Source of the DNA: Dorea longicatena
GTDB lineage: Bacteria; Bacillota; Clostridia; Lachnospirales; Lachnospiraceae
Direction of reading: 5' to 3'
Assembly: GCF_025150085.1 (NCBI RefSeq)
Contig: NZ_CP102280.1
Location: forward strand, 2,243,001-2,307,000
Length of the DNA: 64,000 bases
Shown here: piece after piece, positions 43,539-54,066 of the stretch
How the letters are laid out: each line of letters begins with the position of its first letter
Numbering within the stretch: position 1 is the stretch's first letter
The notes under the pieces: model-generated
The model's input: only the letters and a program-made list of their open reading frames with translations
Databases searched by the model: none
What the model was told of the DNA's origin: nothing
Made by a program: the position numbers and the translations under genes

Positions 43539-44054
43539 TTATTTCGAATTGATATTCAAAATGAAAAGTGTAGATAATACCAGTGCAAATCCCAGAATAT
43601 CTATTGCCGGGAATGCAGTTCCTAAAAAGATCGCCGCCACGATCGTTGCCGCTACCGGCTCCACGCTTGATAATAATCCTGCATATACACTTCCTGCGTA
43701 TTTTACTGCTGCCAGATACAGACAGAACGGTAAGATTGTTCCCACGATTACGATTGTCAGGAATCCTACAATCACAATCATATCCAGATGTGCCTCAATT
43801 CTCCACGGTCTTAAGAATACCGCCAGCACGCCTCCGCCGATCAGCATCGCCCATGCGCATACTGACTCGGCCGGATATTTCTTAAGAAGCGGTCCCGGAA
43901 GTACTCCGTAGAAACAGGTCGTAATCGCCAGCAGCATTCCCATGATCAGGCCTTTCGGTGAAATGGATAATGCATGGATATTTCCCTGCGTTGCCACCAG
44001 AAAGATACCTGCATTCATTTTCCGATTGTTTTTGTGCGGCTTATTCCCTTGCAC
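43539..44054 (-). pseudogene. EamA/DMT transporter, C-terminal half only
   Basis: The frame encodes 171 residues with about five membrane helices and matches the second EamA repeat (GMLLAITTCFYGVLPGPLLKK to LVLSTLFILNINSK). Normal DMT transporters are about 290-300 residues in two repeats. The first half is missing: upstream DNA runs straight into the end of glgP six bases away. No good ribosome site precedes the frame. A five-helix half could in principle work as a dimer, but a 5' deletion is the simpler reading. Confidence 0.7.
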
Positions 44055-44059
44055 ACATT

Positions 44060-46399
<2,340 letters not shown>

Positions 46400-46528
46400 T
46401 TACACTGATATTATAATAGGATTATACATTTTATCTCTTGCATCATAGTAGTAAAAAGTAATACAATACTATCAAATATACAACTTTTTGATCATCCCAA
46501 TTACTTCAGAAAGGACTTATACACATCC

Positions 46529-47398
46529 ATGAACACACTTACCTATGAAAACCTCCATGAAACTAAAAAACACGTCAGCATCCAGTTTCCATACAATACC
46601 TATCTGTGCTCCATCCCGCTGGACTTCACACAGGTTCCGCTTCACTGGCATAACGACGTGGAGATCATTGTAATAAAAAAAGGCTGCGGCATCATTTCTG
46701 TTGATACCAAGCCCAGAGTTGTAAAAGCCGGCGACATCGTCCTTGTCCGTCCGGGCCAGCTTCACTCCATCTCCCAACATGGGAAAGACTGTATGGAATA
46801 TGAAAATATCCTGTTCCAGACCAGTCTTTTATATTCTGCGGATTCCGATCCCCGGACAGTTGGATATTTCCAGCCATATTTTTCACTGGAATATGAACTT
46901 CCATGGCTCTTTGACGATACCTGTTTCTTCCATGAAGCACTTTCTTCCTGTATTGATGCGATCGATGATCTCTGCAGCAAAAGACCTGATTATTACGAAT
47001 TATCGGTAAAAGGGCATCTGTTTCATTTCTTTTACCTGTTATTCTCTTCTCAGGGAACACCGGTCACTTTCAACCGGGATAAATCTCTGGATAAGGTAAA
47101 ACAGATCGTGTCCTACATTGAATCACATTATACAGAACCGATTACCGTTCAAAGTACCGCTGATTATCTGGGCTTTTCCGAATCTCATTTTATGAAATTC
47201 TTCAAGCAGCATCTGCACACAACATTCACCAGCTATCTGAATGGCTACCGGCTTACCATTGCCGCCAGGCTTCTGCTCACGGAAGATGACAGCATCCTGT
47301 CCATCTCGGAACGCACAGGATTCAATAACCTGTCCTATTTTAACCGGCTGTTCAAAAAAGAATATCAGATGTCACCAAGAGCATACAGGAATCGCTAA
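46529..47398 (+). CDS. AraC-family regulator with cupin domain
   Basis: A 289-residue regulator. The N-terminal cupin (VPLHWHNDVEIIVIKKGCG at about 30-50, then VRPGQLHSI) senses a sugar-like ligand. The C-terminal AraC domain (about 190-289) has ADYLGFSESHFMKFFKQHL and RTGFNNLSYFNRLFKKEYQ. It is divergent from glgP, so it may control glucan breakdown. That is only positional. It ends at a strong terminator. Confidence 0.92.
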   Translation: MNTLTYENLHETKKHVSIQFPYNTYLCSIPLDFTQVPLHWHNDVEIIVIKKGCGIISVDTKPRVVKAGDIVLVRPGQLHSISQHGKDCMEYENILFQTSLLYSADSDPRTVGYFQPYFSLEYELPWLFDDTCFFHEALSSCIDAIDDLCSKRPDYYELSVKGHLFHFFYLLFSSQGTPVTFNRDKSLDKVKQIVSYIESHYTEPITVQSTADYLGFSESHFMKFFKQHLHTTFTSYLNGYRLTIAARLLLTEDDSILSISERTGFNNLSYFNRLFKKEYQMSPRAYRNR

Positions 47399-47415
47399 AT
47401 AACCAGTAATATAGA

Positions 47416-47443
47416 AAAGGGGCCGCATATAAGCGGCCCTTTT
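47416..47443. terminator. Bidirectional terminator between araC and the Na/Pi gene
   Basis: GGGCCGC and GCGGCCC form a 7-bp stem extended by AAAA/TTTT around a 6-base loop. It serves converging genes. Confidence 0.88.
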
Positions 47444-47451
47444 ATGAAATC

Positions 47452-49260
47452 CTACTCAACCTCTTCCGGTTCCATACTTCTCATATGTTCCCCGTCTTTT
47501 TTAATCTCATATTTCTGATTATATTCATTCAGATATGTTTTATATTCAGAACTGTCAGAAGGATATACCTTCGAATCATGGATATGTGTATCCATATTCT
47601 CTTTGTCACTGTTCATAAGTGCAACCATCGCACTTGCACAGTGAGCTGCAATACGGTTAAAACTGTTCAGGATATCCGTAAATACAGTTCCTTCTTCCAG
47701 ACCACATCCACCACTGCTCATACGTTCCACATGACGCATCTTCAGTTCATCACAAAGTGTTGTAATAACCATACCAAGCGGTGCTACTCTCTGCGCCATC
47801 TCTTTATCATTCTCAAGGAATGCCTTGCATGTAAGATTGATTTCTTCACGTACTGCTTCCATAACAACATTCAGTTCGTCCCATGCATCTTCTGAGAACT
47901 GTGTCTTATTCTCATGCATATCACTGGACATATATGCAATATAAGAAGCATGATCTCCGATACGTTCAAAGTCATTGATCGTATGCAGATAAAGTGAAAC
48001 CTGTCTTGTCTGTGCTGTATTCATCTCATGCTTTGTCAGCTTGATCAGATAATCGCCCAGGCGGCTTTCATATTTGTCGATCAGGTCTTCTTTTCTCTGA
48101 ACCTTGTCAAACTTGCTCTGCTGATACTCATTCAGAAGGTTCATTGCACGGTTGACATTCTTACGAAGCTTCTTCGCCATGCCACTCATTGCTCTGTGAC
48201 ACTGTCCGATTGCCAGTGCCGGATAATCCAGAAGACGTTCTTCCAGAAGATCGAAATCCGCTTCGTCTTCCAGTTCTTCTGCGCTGTCTTTTACCAGCCA
48301 GCATACCAGCTTCTCAAGTTTATTAATAAACGGAAACAGAATACATACCGTTACCAGACGGAACACGGTGTTCAACAGGGCAATCGATACCGGCGACATA
48401 ATATTATCCAGAAAATCAAAATGGACAAATGCACTGATCGTATAGAATCCGATCGACCAGATCAACATTCCGAAGGTATCATTTAATAAATACACAAGTG
48501 CGGTTCTCTTACCATTCTTATTTGCTCCGATCGCTGAGACCAGTACCGGACAGGATGCTCCTACACCGATACCAAGAATAATCGGAAATGCACTGGAAAA
48601 TGTAAGGATTCCTGTTACCGATAAAGCCTGCAATACACCAACGGTAGCAGATGCGCTCTGCAGGACGGCCGTAAATGCAATACCTACCAGGATACCTGCG
48701 ATTGGATTCGAGAACATCGTCAGCATATCAATAAATACTTTACTCTCTCTTAATGGTGTAACCGCACCACTCATTGTCTGCATGCCTGTCATCAGAATTG
48801 CAAAACCAAGCATGATATTACCGATGTTCTTGTGTGTCGTTCTTTTACAGATCATCCGCATGATCGTACCAATTACCGCCACGACAGCCGCTATCGTTGC
48901 AGAAGATAAAATCTTTGCAATACCATTCGATCCTTCAATATAGGAAAGACATAAGATCCATCCGGTGATACTGGTACCGATATTGGCTCCCATGATGATA
49001 CCGATCGCCTGTTTCAGTTTCATCATACCGGAGTTAACAAAACCGATGACCATAACGGTTGTTGCGGAAGATGACTGAATGACACTGGTCACTCCTGTTC
49101 CAAGTGCTACTCCTTTGAGCGGTGTGTTTGTCATTTTGTAAAGGAATGCTTCCAGTTTATTACCGGCAACCTGTTTCAGCCCATCTCCCATAAGGGACAT
49201 TCCGAACAGAAACAAAGCAACTCCACTTAACAATGACAATACCATAGAAAATATTTCCAT
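47452..49260 (-). CDS. Na+/phosphate cotransporter with PhoU-like domain
   Basis: A 602-residue protein. The membrane part (about 1-320) holds two inverted PNaS repeats, with the signatures TSVIQSSSATTVMVIGFVN and TAVLQSASATVGVLQAL. The C-terminal part (about 340-560) is a PhoU-like helical domain that should gate phosphate entry. It imports phosphate with sodium. The promoter has four 11-bp direct repeats typical of PhoB sites. The last residues are very acidic. The ribosome site AAAGGAG precedes the ATG. Confidence 0.93.
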   Translation of the reverse strand: MEIFSMVLSLLSGVALFLFGMSLMGDGLKQVAGNKLEAFLYKMTNTPLKGVALGTGVTSVIQSSSATTVMVIGFVNSGMMKLKQAIGIIMGANIGTSITGWILCLSYIEGSNGIAKILSSATIAAVVAVIGTIMRMICKRTTHKNIGNIMLGFAILMTGMQTMSGAVTPLRESKVFIDMLTMFSNPIAGILVGIAFTAVLQSASATVGVLQALSVTGILTFSSAFPIILGIGVGASCPVLVSAIGANKNGKRTALVYLLNDTFGMLIWSIGFYTISAFVHFDFLDNIMSPVSIALLNTVFRLVTVCILFPFINKLEKLVCWLVKDSAEELEDEADFDLLEERLLDYPALAIGQCHRAMSGMAKKLRKNVNRAMNLLNEYQQSKFDKVQRKEDLIDKYESRLGDYLIKLTKHEMNTAQTRQVSLYLHTINDFERIGDHASYIAYMSSDMHENKTQFSEDAWDELNVVMEAVREEINLTCKAFLENDKEMAQRVAPLGMVITTLCDELKMRHVERMSSGGCGLEEGTVFTDILNSFNRIAAHCASAMVALMNSDKENMDTHIHDSKVYPSDSSEYKTYLNEYNQKYEIKKDGEHMRSMEPEEVE

Positions 49261-49280
49261 AATTTTCTCCTTTGTTGTCA

Positions 49281-49324
49281 GCTTATTTTACGCTTACTTA
49301 ACATTCTTTTAAAATATTCTTAAC
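49281..49324 (-). promoter_or_regulatory. Four 11-bp direct repeats (Pho-box-like) upstream of the Na/Pi gene
   Basis: On the minus strand GTTAAGAATAT, TTTAAAAGAAT, GTTAAGTAAGC and GTAAAATAAGC follow without gaps from 49324 to 49281. The last holds a TAAAAT -10 box. The 11-base period is that of PhoP/PhoB binding sites in Firmicutes (TTAACA-like repeats). phoR and phoB are encoded at 59.4-61.4 kb. Confidence 0.65.
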
Positions 49325-49551
49325 CTTTTCTTTTTTATTATGTCACGTTAAACGTTTGATTACAATCGTATATTTGTCAGAAATCACATTTTTTCACATC
49401 CCGTAGAAAAATGAATCCCGTCAATTCCTCTTTTTTCATCAATTTATCCAAAAATTACGTTCTGATTTTATAATTCTTACCTTGCACTCAGACTGAGAAT
49501 AAGCTATCATTTTGTCTATATGGGTAAATGTTTATACGGAGGAATATATTT

Positions 49552-50973
49552 GTGAGAAAAAAGGAACAGGAACACCTGATACAGACCGTCTATCCGGGTT
49601 CTATTGCTGAAGAACTGGAAATCGAACCCGGCGATGTACTGTTAAAAATAAACGGACAGAAAATTGAGGATGTCTTTGATTATCGTTATCTGATGAAAGA
49701 TGAATATGTCGAAGTCCTGATCCGCAAGCCTTCCGGGGAAGAATGGCTTTTGGAAATCGATAAAGAGTACGACGATGAACTTGGAGTTGAATTCGAGAAT
49801 GGACTGATGAGTGAATACCGCTCCTGCAGTAATAAATGTATGTTCTGCTTCATCGACCAGATGCCTCCGGGCATGCGTGAGACTCTGTATTTTAAGGATG
49901 ATGACTCCCGTCTTTCATTTCTGCAGGGAAATTATATCACCATGACAAATATGAAGCAGGCAGATATTGACCGCATCATCCATATGCAGCTCGCACCGAT
50001 CAATATCTCTGTACAGACAACCAATCCGGAGCTCCGCTGTAAGATGCTGCATAACCGTTTTGCCGGAGAAAAGCTAAAATTTCTGCAGGATCTGTATGAA
50101 GCACATATTGAGATGAACGGTCAGATCGTATTATGTAAAGGCGTAAATGACAAAGATGAATTAAAACGTTCCATTGAGGATCTTTCCAGCTATCTTCCTT
50201 TTATGAGAAGTGTATCCGTTGTACCTGCCGGACTTACAAAATACCGTGAAGGTCTCTATCCGCTGGAACTCTTTTCAAAAGAAGAAGCCGGTGAAGTCAT
50301 TGATATGATTGAAAGCTATCAGCCAAAATTCTATGAAGAATATGGTCTGCACTTCATACAGGCAAGTGATGAATGGTATATTCTTGCCGAACGTGATTTT
50401 CCGGAAGAAGAACGCTATGATGGATATATCCAGCTGGAAAACGGAGTTGGCATGATGCGTCTTTTAAAGACAGAATTCCATGACGCTCTGGAAGCACTGA
50501 AGCAGAATGACAACTATGAGACCTGGAAAAATGAGACCTGCCGTACACTTACCATTGCAACAGGCAAGCTTGCCTACAGTACCCTTGCCGGATTCGCAGA
50601 GGAGATCATGAAAGCATTCCCATATATTAAGATCAATGTATTTGCGATCCGCAATGATTTCTTTGGCGAGACTGTTACCGTATCCGGTCTGATCACCGGT
50701 CAGGATCTCAAAGCCCAGCTTCTGGAAAAGAAAGCCTCCGGCACCGATCTTGGTGACACCCTTCTTATCACATGCAATATGTTAAGAAGCGGAGAACAGG
50801 TATTTCTGGATGATATGACGGTACAGGAACTGGAAGATGCATTAGATATGACTCTGGTCGCCGTAGAAAACCAAGGACAGGAACTTATCGAAGCCATGCT
50901 CAATCATCACTATACAATGCAGCGTGACAATGATACAGACAGCTTTGTATACGTAAAAGGTTATAACTCATAG
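49552..50973 (+). CDS. DUF512 domain protein with PDZ domain (radical SAM-like)
   Basis: About 473 residues. A PDZ-like domain at the N-terminus (TVYPGSIAEELEIEPGDVLL) is followed by CSNKCMFCFIDQMPPGM, a CxxxCxxC cluster like those of radical SAM enzymes, and then the DUF512 region. The role of this family is unsettled; in other Firmicutes it lies beside the GTPase Der and may act in ribosome assembly. Der is absent here. Start is GTG 49552 with GGAGG upstream; an ATG eight codons before it covers that site. Confidence 0.9.
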   Translation: MRKKEQEHLIQTVYPGSIAEELEIEPGDVLLKINGQKIEDVFDYRYLMKDEYVEVLIRKPSGEEWLLEIDKEYDDELGVEFENGLMSEYRSCSNKCMFCFIDQMPPGMRETLYFKDDDSRLSFLQGNYITMTNMKQADIDRIIHMQLAPINISVQTTNPELRCKMLHNRFAGEKLKFLQDLYEAHIEMNGQIVLCKGVNDKDELKRSIEDLSSYLPFMRSVSVVPAGLTKYREGLYPLELFSKEEAGEVIDMIESYQPKFYEEYGLHFIQASDEWYILAERDFPEEERYDGYIQLENGVGMMRLLKTEFHDALEALKQNDNYETWKNETCRTLTIATGKLAYSTLAGFAEEIMKAFPYIKINVFAIRNDFFGETVTVSGLITGQDLKAQLLEKKASGTDLGDTLLITCNMLRSGEQVFLDDMTVQELEDALDMTLVAVENQGQELIEAMLNHHYTMQRDNDTDSFVYVKGYNS

Positions 50974-51033
50974 CACAAACGCAACCGTACTTTCATTAAC
51001 AGGATTAAATTTTTCAGACAACACCAACAAAGA

Positions 51034-51078
51034 AAAAATACCACAGCTTTTTCAAAATTTGAAAGCTGCGGTATTTTT
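51034..51078. terminator. Bidirectional terminator between DUF512 and CDF genes
   Basis: AAATACCACAGCTTT pairs with AAAGCTGCGGTATTT, one mismatch, around a 10-base loop. A and T runs flank it on both sides, suiting convergent genes. Confidence 0.88.
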
Positions 51079-51083
51079 TTCCA

Positions 51084-51974
51084 TTATGCCGGATTTACAT
51101 GAATCATAATATGCTTTGTATTCGGAAACTTCTTTTCTACATTGTCGTGCACATCCTCTGCAATTGCATGCGCATCTTTCAACGAAAGTGTTCCATCTAC
51201 TGCAATCTCTGCATCGATATACACCTTGTTGCCGAACATTCTCGTTCTTAACAGATCCAGTCTTTCTACTCCCCGGCTCTTTCTGATATAGTCTGCCAGT
51301 TTCTCTTCATATTCTTCACTGCATGAAGTATCCAGCATCTTATCCAGTGCATCTTTGAAAATATCAAATGCTACTTTCAGGATAAAAATACAGATAACTA
51401 CACTTGCCAGCGGATCCAGCACAGGAAATCCAAACATTGCACCACCTATACCAATCAGTGAACCAACGGAAGAAAATGCATCTGATCTGTGATGCCATGC
51501 ATCTGCCATGAATGCTGCGGAATCTAGAATCTTCGCATAATGTCTGGTATACCAGAACATCCCCTCTTTTGTAAGAATCGACACGATAGCTGCCACAAGT
51601 GCGATTGTTCCCGGTGCCTGCAAATGACTGTAATCACCGGCTATGATCGTCTTCACACCACTCATTCCAATACCAATACCCGTTGCAAGAAGAATGGCTG
51701 CAAGCACCATCGATGCTACACATTCCAATCTGTCATGACCGTATGGATGTTCGCTGTCCGCCGATTTCTTAGATAATTTTACCCCGAGAAATGCAATGAA
51801 TGTGGCAAACACATCCGATAATGAATGAACCGCATCGGATATCATGGCTCCCGAATGTCCGATAATTCCTGCCAGCAGTTTGAACGCTGTCAGAATGACA
51901 TTTCCAAGAATTCCCACGGTTGATAAATGATTGATCATTTTCTGTTCATTTAATTGTTGTTTTTGACTTGTCAT
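51084..51974 (-). CDS. Cation diffusion facilitator (metal efflux transporter)
   Basis: A 296-residue CDF protein with six membrane helices and a C-terminal cytoplasmic domain. Metal-binding motifs are SDAVHSLSDVF in helix 2 and DAWHHRSDAF in helix 5 (HxxxD), and the C-terminus has HVNPA preceded by VDGTLSLKDAHAIAEDVH. It exports divalent metals in exchange for protons. The leader upstream looks like a NiCo riboswitch with terminator, so Co2+ and Ni2+ are the likely cargo. GGAGG precedes the ATG. Confidence 0.94.
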   Translation of the reverse strand: MTSQKQQLNEQKMINHLSTVGILGNVILTAFKLLAGIIGHSGAMISDAVHSLSDVFATFIAFLGVKLSKKSADSEHPYGHDRLECVASMVLAAILLATGIGIGMSGVKTIIAGDYSHLQAPGTIALVAAIVSILTKEGMFWYTRHYAKILDSAAFMADAWHHRSDAFSSVGSLIGIGGAMFGFPVLDPLASVVICIFILKVAFDIFKDALDKMLDTSCSEEYEEKLADYIRKSRGVERLDLLRTRMFGNKVYIDAEIAVDGTLSLKDAHAIAEDVHDNVEKKFPNTKHIMIHVNPA

Positions 51975-52070
51975 AAGATAACCTCCATTTTTAATAATGT
52001 CATGTCTCCTATGGCACCTAAGGTAAGACTACTGTTCCTCCGTATTCTATTTACAAGACTGCTTTTTTGC

Positions 52071-52118
52071 AAAAAAATACACCTGTGGAACTTTTTACTT
52101 ACTGTCCCACAGATGTAT
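52071..52118 (-). terminator. Riboswitch expression-platform terminator
   Basis: On the minus strand ATACATCTGTGG (52118-52107) pairs with CCACAGGTGTAT (52089-52078), with one wobble, followed by seven T residues. The left arm overlaps the last helix of the riboswitch aptamer (CAGATG/CATCTG), so metal binding and termination should exclude each other. Confidence 0.8.
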
Positions 52119-52216
52119 GAATCATCGTCTCATCTGCTGCCGGTAATTGACCGGCCCGGCATGCACACCATTTTCTTAACATCATCTTTTTGAAAATGAA
52201 TGTAGCCTGATCAGTT
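52100..52216 (-). ncRNA. NiCo (czcD-type) riboswitch
   Basis: On the minus strand the leader reads CTGATCAGGCTACATTC, then GCATGCCGGGCCGG, ACCGGCAGCAGATGAGACG and ACATCTGTGGGACAGT. These blocks match what I remember of the NiCo aptamer: a four-helix junction with CUGA-CAGGC, GCCGGGC, GCAGCAGAUG and CAUCUGUGGGACAG. It ends in a terminator that the aptamer would disrupt. It precedes a CDF exporter, the usual partner. Bound Co2+/Ni2+ should switch the exporter on. Confidence 0.75.
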
Positions 52217-52271
52217 TGTACTGCTATCCCTTATCCTTATTGGATATATTCAGTGCAAAGAGATTCTATAT

Positions 52272-52300
52272 ATAATATTCGATTTCAAGGAAAAAGTCAA
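52272..52300 (-). promoter_or_regulatory. Promoter of the CDF gene and its riboswitch
   Basis: TTGACT (52300-52295) and TATTAT (52277-52272) are 17 bases apart on the minus strand, giving a leader of about 290 bases. Confidence 0.7.
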
Positions 52301-52415
52301 CTGTTTTTTTCGGTTTTCATTCTCTTTATAAGCTCTTAAGCTCTTCTTAAGATTTTTCCGATTTCTTTAAGGAATTTAACATACTTTAGACATATTTGTT
52401 TTTTATAATAAACTC

Positions 52416-52568
52416 AGATAGTTGAGAGAGACAAAATCAGCTATCTCCCCCTCATAAAGTAGCACACCGGGAATTCGGTGCAACACTTTACTCTCATTCC
52501 TTTAGATAACTATAACGACAACGAACGCCACGAGCCGGAAGGTTTGTGGCGTTCGTCGTTTCTTTTTT
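52416..52568 (+). ncRNA. Candidate small RNA or leader with strong terminator
   Basis: TATAAT at 52404-52409 sets a start near 52416. The segment then has a hairpin GATAGTTGA/TCAGCTATC (52417-52445), a C-rich strand CTCCCCCTCAT, a second hairpin closed by TAAAGT/ACTTTA (52455-52490), a strand with CTCATTCCTTTAG, and a GC-rich terminator ACGAACGCCAC/GTGGCGTTCGT (52521-52556) with a T tract. No protein of note is encoded. The C/U-rich single strands could pair with ribosome sites of other mRNAs. It could also be an attenuated leader of the next gene. Confidence 0.5.
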
Positions 52569-52691
52569 CAGCAAAATTTAATGCTTGTTTAAAAGTTATA
52601 TGCTATAATAAATTATCAACAAAACCCTTATATAGCTTATCATTTTCTCTCGTTTCCCAAAAAGAATGTTTCAAAGAAAGCGGTGGTTACT

Positions 52692-53363
52692 ATGAAAGGA
52701 AAATATCTTTTTACAAGTTTCATTATGATTTCACTTATCATGATAGTCTCAGCCTCTTGCGGCAGTTCCAAAACTGACAAAACCTCACAGGAAACACCGG
52801 TAAATTACACCGGTGAAAATATCAATCAGCTTCTGACCTATACCGTTCCAGATGGATACCATATCGATACAGAGAATTGTACAGATAAAAACGAAGCTTC
52901 ATACACAATTAATTTATCCTCTGATGACTTAGATGAAGAAGTATTTACTCTTGAGATTATCTCTTATAAAAAGCAAGGTGTATCAATCACTGACGATTGC
53001 GACATTGATATGGACTACCTGTTAAATGTTTCCAAGGATTCTGTGATTAAAAAGATAACCTTAAACGACACATTTACAGTAGATGGGCATACCTGCAATG
53101 AAGTTACAGTGTACTGGCCATATGATCCGGTTGAAGAATTCATCTCTCCATCCCAGAATCCTGTATCATATCTTTTACATGCCCTTGGATTCAAAAAGGA
53201 ACAAAAAACGATTGCTTTTGAACAGGCATATATTCAAAATGGTGATTATATTATCGGAGTAGGCGTCCGAAGTTTCAATGCAGTGCAAGATATTGAAAAT
53301 GATGTATTAAAAAAAGATTTGTATAAAATACTGAATTCCATAAAATTTTCAGGCAACCTATAA
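52692..53363 (+). CDS. Putative lipoprotein, unknown function
   Basis: About 223 residues. The signal FTSFIMISLIMIVSASC ends in a lipobox-like SASC near residue 23, then a Ser/Thr-rich linker. The mature part (about 35-220) looks like a single alpha/beta domain with no family I recognise. I use ATG 52692; GTG 52683 overlaps the ribosome site. It ends a few bases past the stop of the convergent PII-like gene. It lies after the candidate small RNA. Confidence 0.65.
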   Translation: MKGKYLFTSFIMISLIMIVSASCGSSKTDKTSQETPVNYTGENINQLLTYTVPDGYHIDTENCTDKNEASYTINLSSDDLDEEVFTLEIISYKKQGVSITDDCDIDMDYLLNVSKDSVIKKITLNDTFTVDGHTCNEVTVYWPYDPVEEFISPSQNPVSYLLHALGFKKEQKTIAFEQAYIQNGDYIIGVGVRSFNAVQDIENDVLKKDLYKILNSIKFSGNL

Positions 53364-54056
53364 CAAATCATCCTGAATATCTTCCTCCAGCATTCGTATC
53401 CCCGCAACACTGGTCACCGGCAGCGAGAACACTATCGTACGTTCTTTGCTGTCGAGACCGGCCTGCTCCATGATTGCTTTCATGATCTGATTCTTCTCTC
53501 TGCTCTTCGTTACGATCAGAATGACTTCTTTTTCTTCCACCAGTGACACCCCGAGATACTTTTTTGCAAGTTCCATCCCGGTTCCTTTTGCATGGATCAC
53601 AGTTCCGCCTCCGGCCTTTGCTGACCTTGCCGCATCCATGACCGTGTCGATATATCCCTGATTTGCGATTGCTACCAGAAGTTCATAATCTGTATCTTTC
53701 ATCGAAGTCTCCTCCTCTTTTTCAAATTCCTGTTCATTTACAAGAAACTGCAGTGTCTTTCTTCCGCCCACGCTGCTAAGCGACACAATGAACGATACCC
53801 CTGTCCCCGGTACATCGATCAGCATCTTCGTGATCAGTCCCCTGCGCAGCTTTTTCCACGTCTCTCCTGTTACGATTGCAAGAAATAACAACTTTTCCGA
53901 TTCTTCCAGACCGAAATAATCCAGCACTTCACTCTGTGCCGTCCCCCTTCCGATCGTTTCCAGAAATACAGGAAGTCCGTACTCTTTAAAAAATGTCTGG
54001 AAATCTTTTCGTTTGTTTCTGTTCGTGATGGTCACCATCATATATACCTTGCTCAT
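53358..54056 (-). CDS. PII-like signalling protein (tandem fold)
   Basis: A 232-residue cytoplasmic protein that looks like two PII-like ferredoxin folds in a row. The second half has ELLVAIANQGYIDTVMDAAR and GGGTVIHAKGT, the latter like the PII loop preceding the T-loop. EVILIVTKSREKNQIMKAIM closes the second fold. PII proteins bind nucleotides and metabolites and control transporters. It starts 10 bases after the stop of the DUF1538 membrane gene, so it probably regulates it. Confidence 0.75.
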   Translation of the reverse strand: MSKVYMMVTITNRNKRKDFQTFFKEYGLPVFLETIGRGTAQSEVLDYFGLEESEKLLFLAIVTGETWKKLRRGLITKMLIDVPGTGVSFIVSLSSVGGRKTLQFLVNEQEFEKEEETSMKDTDYELLVAIANQGYIDTVMDAARSAKAGGGTVIHAKGTGMELAKKYLGVSLVEEKEVILIVTKSREKNQIMKAIMEQAGLDSKERTIVFSLPVTSVAGIRMLEEDIQDDLL

Positions 54057-54066
54057 GAATTCTCCC

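Noticed and set aside
46435..46470. CTCTTGCATCATAGTAG as another repeat copy
   Set aside because: It has the CTCTTGCAT end only, without the palindromic core.
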